Of a stretch of 64,000 bases of DNA, positions 17,130-27,545 are shown one piece after another. The stretch comes from Kutzneria sp. CA-103260 (GTDB lineage: Bacteria > Actinomycetota > Actinomycetes > Mycobacteriales > Pseudonocardiaceae), in the NCBI RefSeq assembly GCF_018263855.1, contig NZ_CP073318.1:7006001-7070000 (forward strand), in the 5' to 3' direction. Below the pieces are notes generated by a model that had not been told where the DNA came from, did not search any database, and saw nothing but the letters and a program-made list of their open reading frames with translations. A program made the translations under genes and the position numbers. Positions within the stretch are counted from its first letter, which is position 1. The number at the start of each line of letters is the position of its first letter.

Positions 17130-17798
17130 ATGTCGGTGTCGGTCGTGAACCTGACGGTGCACGGGATCGGACCGACCGAGCGCCCACTGGAACCCGACGA
17201 GGACCGCACCTGGGTCACCGTCGAACAGTTCGAACAGGTGCTGGACGCGGCGGTGGGGCGATCGGATGTGCGGATCACCTTCGACGACGGCAACGCCTCC
17301 GATGTGCGGATCGCGTTGCCGCGTCTGGTGGAACGAGGTCTGAAGGCTGACTTCTTCGTGCTGGCCGGGCTGTTGGGACAGCCCGGCCGGCTCGACCTGC
17401 CCGGACTGCACGAGCTGATGCGGGCCGGCATGCGGATCGGCTCGCACGGCTGGGCCCACCGGGACTGGCGGCGGCTGACCGACGAGCAGGCGCGCGAGGA
17501 GATCGGGCAGGCCAACAAGGTCCTGGCCGAGCTGACCGGCGAGCCGGTCACCGAGGTGGCCATTCCCTTCGGCTCCTACGACCGGCATGTGCTGCGCCGA
17601 CTACGCCGTGCGGGTGTGCGGCGGGTCTACACCAGCGACGGCGGCCGGGCCACTGCCGACTCCTGGCTGCAACCCCGCAACAGTCTGCACCACGACATCG
17701 GACCCAAGTGGGCGCACGAGGTGCTGACCGGGCAGCCGTCCTTGCCCCTGCGTGCCCGCCGAACGGCCGCACGCGCGGTGAAGCGGTTGCGCGGCTGA
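17130..17798 (+). CDS. Polysaccharide deacetylase family protein (NodB domain)
   Basis: 222 aa. It has NodB motif 1 TFDDG (residues 50-54) and motif 2 SHGWAH (105-110), giving the Asp and two His of the metal site. IPFGSYD supplies motif 3. There is no signal peptide, so it should act in the cytoplasm or on the inner membrane leaflet, perhaps on a lipid-linked sugar or nucleotide sugar rather than on a finished polymer. It lies in the plus-strand operon after an 81-nt gap. Confidence 0.8.
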   Translation: MSVSVVNLTVHGIGPTERPLEPDEDRTWVTVEQFEQVLDAAVGRSDVRITFDDGNASDVRIALPRLVERGLKADFFVLAGLLGQPGRLDLPGLHELMRAGMRIGSHGWAHRDWRRLTDEQAREEIGQANKVLAELTGEPVTEVAIPFGSYDRHVLRRLRRAGVRRVYTSDGGRATADSWLQPRNSLHHDIGPKWAHEVLTGQPSLPLRARRTAARAVKRLRG

Positions 17799-17834
17799 CG
17801 CCAAGGCCGTTGCCCCGCAACACCATTAGGGAAT

Positions 17835-18794
17835 ATGCGCGGTGGTAACGAGCGCCGCCCGGCGCACGATGACGTGCACATGAGGGCACGGACCGCGATC
17901 GTGGTCGTCACGTACAACAGCGCGCCGGTGCTGGGCGACTGCCTGCGTTCCCTGGCGCGCGGCGCCGAGGGCGTCGAGCTGACCGACGTCGTCGTGGTCG
18001 ACAACGCCTCCCGCGACGGCACGCTCGACCTGGCCGAGACGTTCACCGACCTTCCGATGAGGACGGTCCACATGGGCCGCAACGCCGGCTACGCCGCCGG
18101 CATCAACGCCGGGGTCAACCAACTGGACCTGGCCACGCTGGACTCGGTGCTGGTGATCAACCCCGACTGCCGGCTGGCCCCCGGCGGGCTGGCCACGCTG
18201 GCGGACGTACTGACAGTGCCTGGCCGCGGCATCGCCGTGCCACGACTGGTCAATCCGGATGGCTCGCTGCAGCCGTCGCTGCGCCGCACACCCACTGTGC
18301 GTAGAGCATTGGTGGAAGCGGTGATCGGCGGCACCCGAGCTGGACGAATCGGCAAACTCGGTGAACTGGTAACAGATCCGCGCGAGTACGAGCGGGCTGC
18401 GCCGGCGGCCTGGGCGACCGGGGCGGCGATGCTCATCTCGGTCGACGCGCTGCTGCAGACCGGGCCGTGGGACGAGTCCTTCCTGCTCTACAGCGAGGAG
18501 ACCGAGTTCGCGCTGCGCGCGGCCGACCTCGGCTGGTCGCTGTGGTACGAACCGGCGGCGGTGGTCGAGCACATCGGCGGCGACTCGGACACCAATCCCA
18601 TGCTGGCCGCGCTGTTGGCGGTGAACAAGGTGCGCCTGTTCCGGCGCCGGCGCGGCTTCATGCCCGCACTTGCCTACTACATCGCTGTGGTGTTGGGCGA
18701 ATCGGCGCGGGCGATGGCCGGCCGACAGACCTCGCGGGCCTCGGTGGCCGCGCTGCTGCGGCCATCCCGCCGAATCCAGACGTTGGCCGGCTGA
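17835..18794 (+). CDS. Glycosyltransferase family 2 (rhamnosyltransferase-like)
   Basis: 319 aa from the ATG at 17835 (AGGGA shortly upstream); ATG 17880 gives a 304-aa form that begins right before the first strand. The GT-A core shows AIVVVTYNSAPVL, VVVDNASRDGT, GRNAGYAAGINAG and the metal-binding-type NPDC. Later elements are WATGAAMLIS and DESFLLYSEETEFALR, as in WbbL-like rhamnosyltransferases. It probably adds one sugar of the repeat unit on the cytoplasmic face. The TGA overlaps the next ATG. Confidence 0.87.
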   Translation: MRGGNERRPAHDDVHMRARTAIVVVTYNSAPVLGDCLRSLARGAEGVELTDVVVVDNASRDGTLDLAETFTDLPMRTVHMGRNAGYAAGINAGVNQLDLATLDSVLVINPDCRLAPGGLATLADVLTVPGRGIAVPRLVNPDGSLQPSLRRTPTVRRALVEAVIGGTRAGRIGKLGELVTDPREYERAAPAAWATGAAMLISVDALLQTGPWDESFLLYSEETEFALRAADLGWSLWYEPAAVVEHIGGDSDTNPMLAALLAVNKVRLFRRRRGFMPALAYYIAVVLGESARAMAGRQTSRASVAALLRPSRRIQTLAG

Positions 18795-19843
18795 TGCGCT
18801 GGCTGCGGTTCGACGAGCTCGGCCCCCGCGAGCTCGACGCCTGGCACGCCATCCGCGCGGACAACCCGGCGCTGGACAGTCCCTACTTCCACCCGGGATT
18901 CGCCGCCGCCGTGCACGAAAGCGGACGGACCGTGCACGTCGCGGTGGACGGCGACCAGGCCGGCGCCATCCGCGCGTTGCTGCCCGGTCACCGTGAGGGA
19001 TCGATGCTACGGCCGGTCGGGTGGCCGGGCGCCGACTTCCAGGGTCCGCTCGTGCGCCCTTCGGAGTCGTTCTCCCCCTTGGCATTGCTCTCCGCAGGCG
19101 TCCGGTCGTTCGAGTTCGATCATCTGGTGGAGGGCGTCGCGGCATTCGAGCCGTGGATCCGGTCCCGCCGGGTGTCGCCGTACGTGGACGTGCGCGGCGG
19201 CCTGGACGGCTATCTCGGCCGGGCCTCGAAGTCGGGGCGGGACAACATATCCCAGGCCCGGCGGCGCACGGCCAAGGCCGAGCGCGAGCTGGGGCCGGTG
19301 AAGTTCCAGGTCGACGTGGTCGACGGGGAGCTGTTGGACCAACTGGTGGAACTCAAGCGTGGCCAGTATCGGGCAACCGGCGCAAGGGACTTCTTCGCCG
19401 AGCCCGATCGGCGCAAGCTCCTGCACCGCTTGCTGCGCACCCGGGACGCGAGCTTCGGCGGACTGCTGTCCACACTGCACGCCGGCCCGAACTTGATCGC
19501 TGCTCACTTCGGCATCCGCTCGGATTCCGTGCTGCACTGGTGGTTTCCGGTGTACGCGCCCGAGCACGGCCGGCTCGCGCCGGGCTGGATGTTGTTGCGT
19601 GAACTAGTCATCGCGGCGCCCGCGCTGGGCATCGAGCGGATCGATCTGGGCCGCGGCGACGACGAGTACAAGCGCCGGGCCAAGACCGGCGAAACCCAGG
19701 TCTGCCAAGGGATCGTGACCCGCAGTTCGAGCCGGCTGGCCCTGCGCCGACTGGGTGACGGCGTGGTCGCCGCGGCCAAATCCTCCCCGCTGGCACCGGG
19801 ATTGCGCCGAGTGGCCCGAGGGTTGCGGAACCTGAAGAGGTAA
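18794..19843 (+). CDS. CelD/BcsL family GNAT-fold acetyltransferase
   Basis: 349 aa from the ATG at 18794, which overlaps the preceding TGA (TGATG). The C-terminal half holds the GNAT-like domain (Acetyltransf_6 type): VELKRGQYRATGARDFF, LIAAHFGIRSDSVLHWWFPVY and a late IDLGRGDDEYKRRAKTGE, characteristic of the CelD/BcsL group. Members are found in cellulose and exopolysaccharide loci and are thought to acylate or aminoacylate sugars. Substrate is inferred only from context. Confidence 0.8.
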   Translation: MRWLRFDELGPRELDAWHAIRADNPALDSPYFHPGFAAAVHESGRTVHVAVDGDQAGAIRALLPGHREGSMLRPVGWPGADFQGPLVRPSESFSPLALLSAGVRSFEFDHLVEGVAAFEPWIRSRRVSPYVDVRGGLDGYLGRASKSGRDNISQARRRTAKAERELGPVKFQVDVVDGELLDQLVELKRGQYRATGARDFFAEPDRRKLLHRLLRTRDASFGGLLSTLHAGPNLIAAHFGIRSDSVLHWWFPVYAPEHGRLAPGWMLLRELVIAAPALGIERIDLGRGDDEYKRRAKTGETQVCQGIVTRSSSRLALRRLGDGVVAAAKSSPLAPGLRRVARGLRNLKR

Positions 19844-19906
19844 CGAGGCCGTTGCCTTCCCCGATCAATGGGTGCGCGCACGTCGAGCGCCATGGAGGCA
19901 TCGCAG

Positions 19907-21212
<1,306 letters not shown>

Positions 21213-21223
<11 letters not shown>

Positions 21224-22391
21224 AGCACTCATCCTGGTGGAGAACCTGTCCGTCCCGTTCGACCGCCGCGTGTGGCAGGAGAGCAAGGCGCTGCGCGAGG
21301 CCGGCTGGGACGTGCACGTGATCTGTCCACAGGGGACGAAACAGGACCGGGAACCGTACGCCGAGATCGACGGGGTGAAGATCCACCGGTATCCGCTCAA
21401 GGCGGCCACCGGCGGACCCCGTGGCTACCTGTTCGAGTACTCCGCCGCGGTGTGGCACACCTTCCGGCTGGCCCGCAGGATCGGGCCGGTGGACGTGGTG
21501 CACGCCTGCAATCCACCGGACCTGCTCTTCCTGGTGGCCCGCTGGCTCAAGCGGGGCGGCGCCAAGTTCGTCTTCGACCAGCACGACCTGGTGCCGGAGC
21601 TGTACCTGTCGCGGTTCAACCGCGGCGAGGACTTTCTGTACCGCGCGGTCTGCCGGCTGGAGCAGTCCACCTTCCGCACCGCCGACGTGGTGATCTCCAC
21701 CAACGAGAGCTACCGGCAGGTGGCCCTCAAGCGCGGTGGCATGGCCCCGGACAAGGTTTTCGTGGTCCGCAGCGCGCCGGTGGTGGAGCGTTTCCACGAG
21801 GTGCCGCCGGAGGAGGAGCTCAAGAAGGGCAAGCCGCACCTGCTGTGCTACCTCGGTGTGATGGGCCCGCAGGACGGCGTGGACTACGCCTTACGCTCGC
21901 TGGCCCGGATCCGGGACGAACTCGGGCGCACCGACTGGCACGCGGTCTTCATGGGCTCCGGCGACACCTTCGAGCAGATGGTGGCGCTGTCCCACGAGCT
22001 GGGGCTGGACGACTGCGTCGAGTTCACCGGCCGGGTCAGCGACGCCGACCTGCTGCGCTACCTGTCGACCGCCGATGTCTGCCTGGCGCCCGACCCGCTC
22101 AACCCGCTCAACGACGTCTCCACCATGAACAAGATCATGGAATACATGGCCATGTCCAAGCCGATCGTGTCCTTCGACCTGGTCGAGGCGCGGGTCTCGG
22201 CGGACGAGGCGGCGGTCTACGCCGCGGCCAACGACGAGTCCGAGTTCGCCAAGCTGGTGGTCAAGCTGCTCGACGACCCGGCCGAGCGCAAGCGCATGGG
22301 CGAGCTGGGCCGGGCCCGCGTGGCCGGACCGCTGTCGTGGGCGAACTCCCGCAAGGCGCTGCTGTCCGCCTACACCGCGGCCCTGGCGTGA
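21213..22391 (+). CDS. Glycosyltransferase family 4
   Basis: 392 aa if started at TTG 21213, which overlaps the previous gene by 11 nt; a TTG at 21150 would extend it by 21 residues. I chose the later start because homologous proteins begin just before KALILVENLSVPFDRR. It contains VVHACNPPDLLFLVARW, FDQHDLVPELY, and the GT-B C domain with LCYLGVMGPQDGVDYAL and TMNKIMEYMAMSKPIVSFDL (donor-binding E-x7-E region). Probable retaining transferase in repeat-unit assembly. The stop overlaps the next GTG. Confidence 0.87.
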
Positions 22392-23479
22392 GCGAACGGA
22401 CGGCGGTCGGCGCCCCCGAGCGGGGCCCGGCCGCCGTCTTCACGCGCCTGCCGTCCCTGACCGGCCTGCGGTTCGCGGCGGCGCTGCTGGTGTTCGGGTT
22501 CCACGTGCACGCGGAGAACATCGTGCCCGACCCGACCGCGCGGTGGCTGCTGGCCCTGGTCTTCGGCCAGGGCGCGGTCGGCGTCGGTTTCTTCTTCCTG
22601 CTCTCCGGCTTCGTGCTGTTCTGGTCGGGAAAGCCGGGCATGCCGGCCCGCACGGTGTGGCGGCGGCGCGCGGCGAAGATCGTGCCCAATCACGTCGTGA
22701 CCTGGCTGATCGCGCTGGCCGGCATCATCTACGCCAGCCCGCGCGGTTTCAACGTGGCGTCGTCGGTCGTCGGTCTTTTCCTGCTCCAGGCCTGGGTTCC
22801 GGTGCAGGGCGTGTACTTCGGCGGGAACACGCCGGCGTGGTCGCTGTCCTGCGAAGCGGCGTTCTACTTCGCGTTCCCGCTGCTGTATTTCTGGATTCGC
22901 CGGCTGTCCGAACGGCATTTGTGGCCGGTGGCCATCGCCCTGGTCGCCATGGTGCTGCTGGTGCCGGTTCTGGTGCTGCCGTTGCCGACCTCGACGGCGT
23001 ACTGGCTGTCCTATGTCTTCCCGGTCACCCGGGCCCTGGAATTCGCGCTCGGCATGGTGCTGGCCCGGATCGTGGCCAGCGGTCGGTGGATTCGCGTCGG
23101 GCTGCTGCCATCGATGCTGCTGTGCGTGCTCGCCTACTGGCTGTGCGCCTATCTGCCCGGCATGTTCGGCAACGTCGCCGGCACGGTCATCCCGATCGCA
23201 CTGTTGGTCGCCGCGGCCGCCGTCGCCGACACCGAGGGCAGGTGGTCGCCGTGGCGGCACCCGGTGCTGGTCTGGCTCGGCGACATCTCGTTCGCGTTCT
23301 ATCTGCTGCACCAGATCGTCATCCGCCTCGTCGGCAAGGCCTTCCACCTCGGCTCGCTGTCCACGGTCGGGTCGTTGGGCTTGACTGCGGGGCTGCTGGT
23401 CGTCACCGTGGTGGCGGCCTGGCTGCTGTACAACACGGTGGAACTGCCCATGATGCGACTGCTGCGGGGTCGGCGATGA
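22388..23479 (+). CDS. Acyltransferase 3 family membrane protein
   Basis: 363 aa from GTG 22388, overlapping the upstream stop as GTGA. The family opening LTGLRFAAALLVFGFHVH supplies the catalytic-type His. About ten hydrophobic helices follow, with FFFLLSGFVLFWSG, NTPAWSLSCEAAFYFAFPL and DISFAFYLLHQIVIRL, all typical of OafA/ExoZ-like O-acyltransferases. It probably O-acetylates the polymer or its lipid-linked unit at the membrane. The ATG of the next gene overlaps its stop. Confidence 0.9.
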   Translation: MSERTAVGAPERGPAAVFTRLPSLTGLRFAAALLVFGFHVHAENIVPDPTARWLLALVFGQGAVGVGFFFLLSGFVLFWSGKPGMPARTVWRRRAAKIVPNHVVTWLIALAGIIYASPRGFNVASSVVGLFLLQAWVPVQGVYFGGNTPAWSLSCEAAFYFAFPLLYFWIRRLSERHLWPVAIALVAMVLLVPVLVLPLPTSTAYWLSYVFPVTRALEFALGMVLARIVASGRWIRVGLLPSMLLCVLAYWLCAYLPGMFGNVAGTVIPIALLVAAAAVADTEGRWSPWRHPVLVWLGDISFAFYLLHQIVIRLVGKAFHLGSLSTVGSLGLTAGLLVVTVVAAWLLYNTVELPMMRLLRGRR

Positions 23480-24297
23480 CCAGCATCGTCATACCCGCCC
23501 ACAACGAGGAGGCCGTGCTCGGGCGCTGCCTGAGCACGCTGCTCGCGGATGCCGACGAGGACGAGTTCGACGTCGTCGTCGTGCCGAACGCGTGCACCGA
23601 CAACACCGCCGCGGTGGCGCGGCAGCACGGCGTGCGGGTGATCGACACCCCGCACGGCGGCAAGGCGCACGCGCTGCGCCTGGGCGACGACGCCTGCCGG
23701 GACTTTCCCCGGGTGTATCTGGACGCGGACATCGAGCTGAGCACCCGGTCGGTGCGCGAGCTGGTGGCCGCGCTGGACCGGCCCGGCATCCTGGCCTGCG
23801 CGCCGGTGCCGCGGTGGGACCTGGCCGGTGCCAGTTGGATCGCCAAGCGGGTGCACCGGGTACACGATCGGCTGATCGCCCCGAGTCGGGTGCTGTCCGG
23901 CGTCGGCGTGTACGTGCTGTCCAAGGACGGGCACGCCAGGGCGTTTCCGCTGCCCGACATCATCTCCGACGACGGCTGGGTGCACCGGTCGTTCACCCCG
24001 CTGGAGCGGACTGTCGTGCCGTCGGCGGAGTCGGTGGTGCGGCCGGCGCGGACCGTGCGGGCCCATCTGCGCCGCCGGGTCCGGCTGCGCCAGGGCAACC
24101 GGCAACTGGCCGCGATGGGCCGGCCCGCCCCCGAGGGCCAACTCCGACTGAGCGCGCTGGGCTCGCTGATCACCAGGCGCTCGGTGTCCCCTGTGGACGC
24201 CGCTTGTTATCTGACCGTGCTCGTGCTCGACCGAATCCTCACGCGCGCCAAGGGCAACGCCGACGTGCAGTGGTCGGCCGACGCGAGCACCCGTTGA
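23476..24297 (+). CDS. Glycosyltransferase family 2
   Basis: 273 aa from ATG 23476 (ATGA overlap with the acyltransferase stop). The GT-A signatures are SIVIPAHNEEAVLGRCL, VVVVPNACTDNTA, and the metal-binding DAD in RVYLDADIEL. No membrane segments are obvious, so it should work on the cytoplasmic side. The C-terminal RR-rich helical part (AHLRRRVRLRQGNRQ) resembles GT2 enzymes that act on lipid-linked acceptors. Specificity is unknown. Confidence 0.85.
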   Translation: MTSIVIPAHNEEAVLGRCLSTLLADADEDEFDVVVVPNACTDNTAAVARQHGVRVIDTPHGGKAHALRLGDDACRDFPRVYLDADIELSTRSVRELVAALDRPGILACAPVPRWDLAGASWIAKRVHRVHDRLIAPSRVLSGVGVYVLSKDGHARAFPLPDIISDDGWVHRSFTPLERTVVPSAESVVRPARTVRAHLRRRVRLRQGNRQLAAMGRPAPEGQLRLSALGSLITRRSVSPVDAACYLTVLVLDRILTRAKGNADVQWSADASTR

Positions 24298-24313
24298 CGG
24301 GAACCAGTCACTG

Positions 24314-24868
24314 ATGCGTGTGGAACCAGCCGGCATCGACGGCGTGCTGCTCTTCCTGCCCACCCCGCACCGGGACGACCGGGGGCTGTTCACCCGGACC
24401 TTCGACCTGGCCATCGGGGAGAAGCACGGCGTGGACGGCGCGAACTTCCTTCAGGACAGCCAGTCCCGCTCCCGACAGGGCACCATCCGCGGCATGCACG
24501 GCCGCGGCGGGCGGGGCGAGGCCAAGCTGGTGCGGTGCGCCCGCGGCGCCGTGCACGACGTGCTGGTGGATGCCCGCCCGGGCTCGCCCACCTTCGGGCG
24601 GGTCGAATCGTTCCTTCTGGACGATGAGACGTTCGCGACGCTCTACGTGCCACCGGGTCTGCTGCACGGCTTCCAGGCCCTGACCGAGCAGGCCGACGTC
24701 TGCTACCGGATCGACCGCGAGCACGACCCCGCCGAGGACCTGGCCGTCCGCTACGACGACGCCGACCTGGCCATCGCCTGGCCGCAACCGGTCACCGTGG
24801 TCAGCCCGCGCGACGCCGGCGCCGGCTCCTGGGCCGAACTGAAGTCCACTTTGGAGAGATCACCATGA
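24314..24868 (+). CDS. dTDP-4-dehydrorhamnose 3,5-epimerase family protein (RmlC-like)
   Basis: 184 aa. A cupin-fold enzyme with QDSQSRSRQGTIRGMHGRGG and KLVRCARGAVHDVLVDAR, then PPGLLHGFQALTEQADVCYR. The active-site His of RmlC is present in RGMH. No rmlA, rmlB or rmlD lies in the window, so it may use dTDP-4-keto-6-deoxyglucose made elsewhere, or be an isofunctional branch enzyme for another deoxysugar. It sits 16 nt after the GT2 gene and overlaps the next ATG by 4 nt. Confidence 0.85.
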   Translation: MRVEPAGIDGVLLFLPTPHRDDRGLFTRTFDLAIGEKHGVDGANFLQDSQSRSRQGTIRGMHGRGGRGEAKLVRCARGAVHDVLVDARPGSPTFGRVESFLLDDETFATLYVPPGLLHGFQALTEQADVCYRIDREHDPAEDLAVRYDDADLAIAWPQPVTVVSPRDAGAGSWAELKSTLERSP

Positions 24869-25866
24869 GACATGCCAGAACCGTCGTGGTTGTCGGGGCG
24901 GCGGCGATGCTGCTGACAGCGTGCACCGGATCGACACCCGTGGCCGATCCGGTGCGCACCACCCCGAGCACCACGACCGCCGGCAGCACCACGGCTGCCT
25001 CCAGCACCACCACGTCTCCGCCGTCGTCCACGGCGACAACCAGCTCCACGCCCGCCGGCTCGCCCTCGACGCCGCCGGCCGGCCGCTCCGGCGCCGGGCG
25101 CTGCCCCGCCTATCCGAACCCGTCCTGCACCGGTGTCCCGCCCGGCACCAAGCTCAAGGACCTCGCCCCCAATGTGCCCGACGGCGACGGCTACCGCGTC
25201 ACCGACAACGGGGCCGTGCTCGACAGCGTGCACATCGCCGGCAACCTGCTGATCACCGCGTACAACGTGACCGTCCGCAACAGCCAGATCGACGGCTGGG
25301 TCGACGACCAGTACGGGAACGGCTACTACTCGTTCACGATCCTCGACTCCACCGTCGGCAAGCCGACCGGCTGCGACTCGCTGCCCGGCGTCGGCCAGGG
25401 CTCGTTCACCGCGCGCGGCGTGCTCGTGCAGAACCACAGCCACGGTTTCCAGGCCGGCGGCAGCGACGTCAACGTGCACGACTCGTACGCGCGCATCTGC
25501 TCGAACCCCGGGGACCACTCCGACGGCATCCAGAGCTACGGCGCCGGCAACAACATCGTGCTCGACCACAACACCCTGGACGAGCGCGGCGTCAAGGACA
25601 TCACCGCGCCGGTCTTCCTCACCGACCAGCAGAACAACGTCACCGTCACCAACAACCTGCTGGCCGGCGGCACCTATTCCATCCAGGTCAAGAAGTTCGG
25701 CGGCACCGCCGTGGTCACCGGCAACCGCATGGTCGACAAGTCCTGGGAGTACGCCCCCGTGGAGTCCACCTGCTCCCAGATCCGCTGGTCCGACAACACC
25801 ATCGTGACCATCGACGCCAACTACGCCATCACCTCCACCGTAGCCCCCCTCCCCTGCGCCAGCTGA
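24865..25866 (+). CDS. Ser/Thr-rich lipoprotein with right-handed beta-helix domain
   Basis: 333 aa. The signal peptide ends in lipobox LLTAC (Cys19). A Ser/Thr/Pro linker (about 25-75) precedes a domain with repeated strand-turn units (NVTVRNSQIDG, FTILDSTVG, NIVLDHNTLD, NVTVTNNLLAGG), the pattern of a parallel beta-helix of the kind found in polysaccharide lyases and epimerases. It is anchored outside the membrane. As the last gene of the plus-strand polysaccharide arm it plausibly trims, epimerises or binds the polymer, but catalytic residues are not assigned. Confidence 0.75.
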   Translation: MRHARTVVVVGAAAMLLTACTGSTPVADPVRTTPSTTTAGSTTAASSTTTSPPSSTATTSSTPAGSPSTPPAGRSGAGRCPAYPNPSCTGVPPGTKLKDLAPNVPDGDGYRVTDNGAVLDSVHIAGNLLITAYNVTVRNSQIDGWVDDQYGNGYYSFTILDSTVGKPTGCDSLPGVGQGSFTARGVLVQNHSHGFQAGGSDVNVHDSYARICSNPGDHSDGIQSYGAGNNIVLDHNTLDERGVKDITAPVFLTDQQNNVTVTNNLLAGGTYSIQVKKFGGTAVVTGNRMVDKSWEYAPVESTCSQIRWSDNTIVTIDANYAITSTVAPLPCAS

Positions 25867-25943
25867 CCTCCACGAGGTCCGACCACACAAGAGCCCAGCC
25901 CCGCCGGCACAAGAACCCAGATCCGCGGGCACAAGTCAGAAAC

Positions 25944-26056
25944 GCGAGTCCCGCTCTCGGCAGGCGAGTCCCATCCTCGGGCCCTACCACTTCACGCAAC
26001 CACCCCGGAAATGGCCCGAGGGCGGGACTCGCTGTAAGCCGAGAGCGGGACTCGCG
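25944..26056. repeat. Nested inverted repeats, family 1 core
   Basis: Two inverted pairs are nested in the gap between convergent genes. 25944-25960 is the inverse of 26038-26056 (core GAGAGCGGGACTCGC), and 25964-25983 is the inverse of 26013-26032 (18 of 20 positions). The whole could fold into one long interrupted hairpin and serve as a bidirectional terminator for the lipoprotein and polymerase genes. Confidence 0.65.
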
Positions 26057-26114
26057 CTATCGGCAACCATCCCACCACGACAGGACCCAGGTACACGGAA
26101 CCGGTACTTCAGTT

Positions 26115-26136
26115 GCCTGAGAGCGGGACTCGCGGG
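26115..26136. repeat. Family 1 repeat core, further copy
   Basis: GCCTGAGAGCGGGACTCGCG plus GG, matching the copy at 11589-11610. It ends 1 nt before the stop codon of the polymerase gene. Confidence 0.6.
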
Positions 26137-26137
26137 T

Positions 26138-27544
26138 TCACCCCACCGGCTCCGGCATCGCCTCAGCCCGACGCCTCCGCAACACCAGCCCCCGCAACCA
26201 CGCCCACCGGTACCGAACCCAGTACAACACCCCGAACTGGTCCTCATGCGGTGCCAACTGCTTGGCGGTCCGCAACAACGACCCTGCCGCCCCCACCAGC
26301 ACGAACGTGAAGCCGGTAACCGTGGCGAAGCCGAGCAGATCGAACGTCGCGGAGCCGATCAACGGCGCAACAAGGCAGGCGCAGATGGTCAGGGCCAGGT
26401 CACGCGCACCCGGATCCTTGCTCAGGTAACGAGCTCTCAACGCAGAGTAGAAGGCACACAGGAAGATGCTCGCGAACGCCGCAACACCAACGAACCCGGT
26501 CTCCACTGTGGACAGAATGTACTGGTTGTCGAACACCTCATGCTTGCCGGCGTACCAGGTACCCGGCCCGTGCCCGAACAGCGGATGCAGGCTGATCTGC
26601 TTGGCCGCCACGGCAGACGCATACGTGCGGTGCGAGATGCTGCTGTCGTTGCCGATGTTCGCGAACAGATCGACCAGCGCACCGAGCAAGCTGGGCACCG
26701 CCACCTTGATGACCCCGAGAAACACCGCCCCGACCAACAGCGTGTACCAGCGCCGTTTCGCCGGCCAGCCAAGGAAGAGCACAACCGCGGCGCCGAGGAT
26801 GCTGAGCACCGCCGACCGCGAGACCGAGAACATCATGCCGGCGGCGATGATGCCGCAGCAGATCCACCAGCGCAGCGCCGGCTCGCCGCGTTGCTTGGCC
26901 TGGAAGGCGAAATGCGCGGCCAGCGGCAGCAACATGGCGCACAGCACGCCGAACTCGATGGGGTGGCCGGTGGTTCCGGCGACGCGGGCCAACGCGTCCC
27001 GGGTCTGGACGGCGCTGTCGTCGGAGGTGGCGCGCAGGCCGGGCAGCACCATGTACTTGGTGAGGTCGAGCTTGAGCAGGAACTGACAGCAGCCGACCAG
27101 CGCGACGCCGGCCCCGCACACGACGCCGGTCTTGAGCACCTTGTCCAGCCGGATCAGGCCGCGCACGCCGTCGTTCATCATCAGCGCGACGGCGCAGTTG
27201 CCGGCGACCAGCACGATGGCGTGGTCGGACAGCTTCACCTCGTCGGCCGGCAGCGGCCCGTAGTTGGCGTAACCGTAGGACATCACCACGGCGATCATGT
27301 AGACGAACAGGCCGGTGCGGACCGGGGTCCGGCCCTTGGCCATGCCGAGTGTCAACGTGAGCTGGGCGCACACCCAGCAGATGCCCGCGAACAGCGCGGC
27401 CACGTTGCCGGGCGTGAGCGACAGCGGAATTCCCTTGAACACCAGGCGTGCCGGCACCAGCATCAGCACCGCGACGAAGATGCAGACCAGCGTGGCGCCG
27501 TCGGCGAGCGACCGGGTCTTCCCGGGCAGGAAGTCCGTCGACAT
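26138..27544 (-). CDS. O-antigen ligase/polymerase-like membrane protein (Wzy-like)
   Basis: 468 aa with eleven to twelve predicted transmembrane segments and a larger outside loop around residues 290-350. That loop contains NDSSISHRTYASAVAAKQ and HPLFGHGPGTWY, the pattern of Wzy_C/O-antigen ligase (WaaL/Wzy) proteins. It probably polymerises repeat units on the outer face. The start lies 1 nt after the stop of the upstream Wzz-like gene. Neighbouring Wzz- and Wzx-type genes complete a Wzy-dependent set. Confidence 0.85.
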   Translation of the reverse strand: MSTDFLPGKTRSLADGATLVCIFVAVLMLVPARLVFKGIPLSLTPGNVAALFAGICWVCAQLTLTLGMAKGRTPVRTGLFVYMIAVVMSYGYANYGPLPADEVKLSDHAIVLVAGNCAVALMMNDGVRGLIRLDKVLKTGVVCGAGVALVGCCQFLLKLDLTKYMVLPGLRATSDDSAVQTRDALARVAGTTGHPIEFGVLCAMLLPLAAHFAFQAKQRGEPALRWWICCGIIAAGMMFSVSRSAVLSILGAAVVLFLGWPAKRRWYTLLVGAVFLGVIKVAVPSLLGALVDLFANIGNDSSISHRTYASAVAAKQISLHPLFGHGPGTWYAGKHEVFDNQYILSTVETGFVGVAAFASIFLCAFYSALRARYLSKDPGARDLALTICACLVAPLIGSATFDLLGFATVTGFTFVLVGAAGSLLRTAKQLAPHEDQFGVLYWVRYRWAWLRGLVLRRRRAEAMPEPVG

Positions 27545-27545
27545 G

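Noticed and set aside
21272..22387. Open upstream extension that would fuse to the acyltransferase at 22388
   Set aside because: It overlaps the GT4 gene throughout in another frame, and a GTGA junction gives a better start.
25867..26137. Repeats in this gap looked like a CRISPR array
   Set aside because: Copies are in both orientations and unevenly spaced without unique spacers, and no cas gene is near.
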